Origin: Tannerella sp.
GTDB taxonomy: Bacteria; Bacteroidota; Bacteroidia; Bacteroidales; Tannerellaceae
DNA length: 6,535 bases
Reading direction: 5' to 3'
Assembly (NCBI GenBank): GCA_031279875.1
Contig: JAITHS010000314.1
Span: 1-6,535, forward strand
The notes below the pieces were generated by a model. It was not told the DNA's origin. It saw only the letters and a program-made list of their open reading frames with translations, and made no database searches. Each line of letters begins with the position of its first letter. The stretch's first letter is position 1. Below are positions 6,528-6,535 of the stretch, in pieces. The translations under genes and the position numbers were made by a program.

Positions 6528-6535
6528 GAGGCGCA

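Larger units (their letters stand above)
6127..6535. other. Gene-free region with promoter and mixed hairpin repeats
   Basis: These 409 bases upstream of the cluster contain no convincing gene. From left to right they hold the candidate promoter, an A/T hairpin, the CAGG tandem repeat, two copies of a roughly 55-bp hairpin repeat, and the two 25-bp hairpin repeats around a third hairpin. The only sizeable open frame, on the minus strand at 6223-6450, runs straight through the repeats and has no independent support. Either the region is a block of REP-like or transposon-associated repeats, or part of it is a structured RNA; the sequence alone does not decide. Confidence 0.7.

Overview
The window looks like a stretch of chromosome from a member of the Bacteroidota, most likely a Bacteroidales. 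Three things point there: a secreted protein with a PKD-like domain and a gliding-motility/CHU_C-type C-terminal domain (the sorting signal of the type IX secretion system), A-rich start regions without Shine-Dalgarno sequences, and a TAnnTTTG -7 promoter element upstream of the first gene. The species cannot be named from the sequence.

Layout, left to right. Bases 3-143 (+) hold the last 46 codons of an unrecognised gene that enters from the left. It converges on a tightly packed minus-strand cluster covering 190-6126, read right to left: a 446-aa CHU_C surface or secreted protein (4786-6126), a lytic transglycosylase with a signal peptide and a degenerate LysM-like tail (3820-4779), the nucleotide excision repair ATPase UvrA (1010-3826), a 74-aa protein of unknown function (789-1013) and a YigZ/IMPACT-family protein (190-786). 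The junctions are a 6-bp gap, a 7-bp overlap, a 4-bp ATGA overlap and a 2-bp gap. This is almost certainly one transcription unit with translational coupling. It joins envelope functions (surface protein, peptidoglycan cleavage) to DNA repair and housekeeping genes, and a functional reason for that grouping is not evident.

The remaining 409 bases (6127-6535) contain no gene I believe in. They hold the likely promoter of the cluster, a small A/T hairpin, a CAGGA short tandem repeat, two copies of a roughly 55-bp direct repeat that each fold into a near-perfect 15-16 bp hairpin, and then two copies of a 25-bp repeat with a GTCCC/GGGAC hairpin flanking a third, unrelated ACCGG hairpin. This run of different hairpin repeats is the least explained part of the window. 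It resembles REP/BIME-like or transposon-associated palindromic repeats, and it continues to the window edge.

The genes themselves belong to known families. The points worth a second look are the hairpin-repeat array, the mixed operon, the small unknown protein coupled to uvrA, a missing cysteine in the first UvrA zinc site, and the unusual ends of the CHU_C domain.
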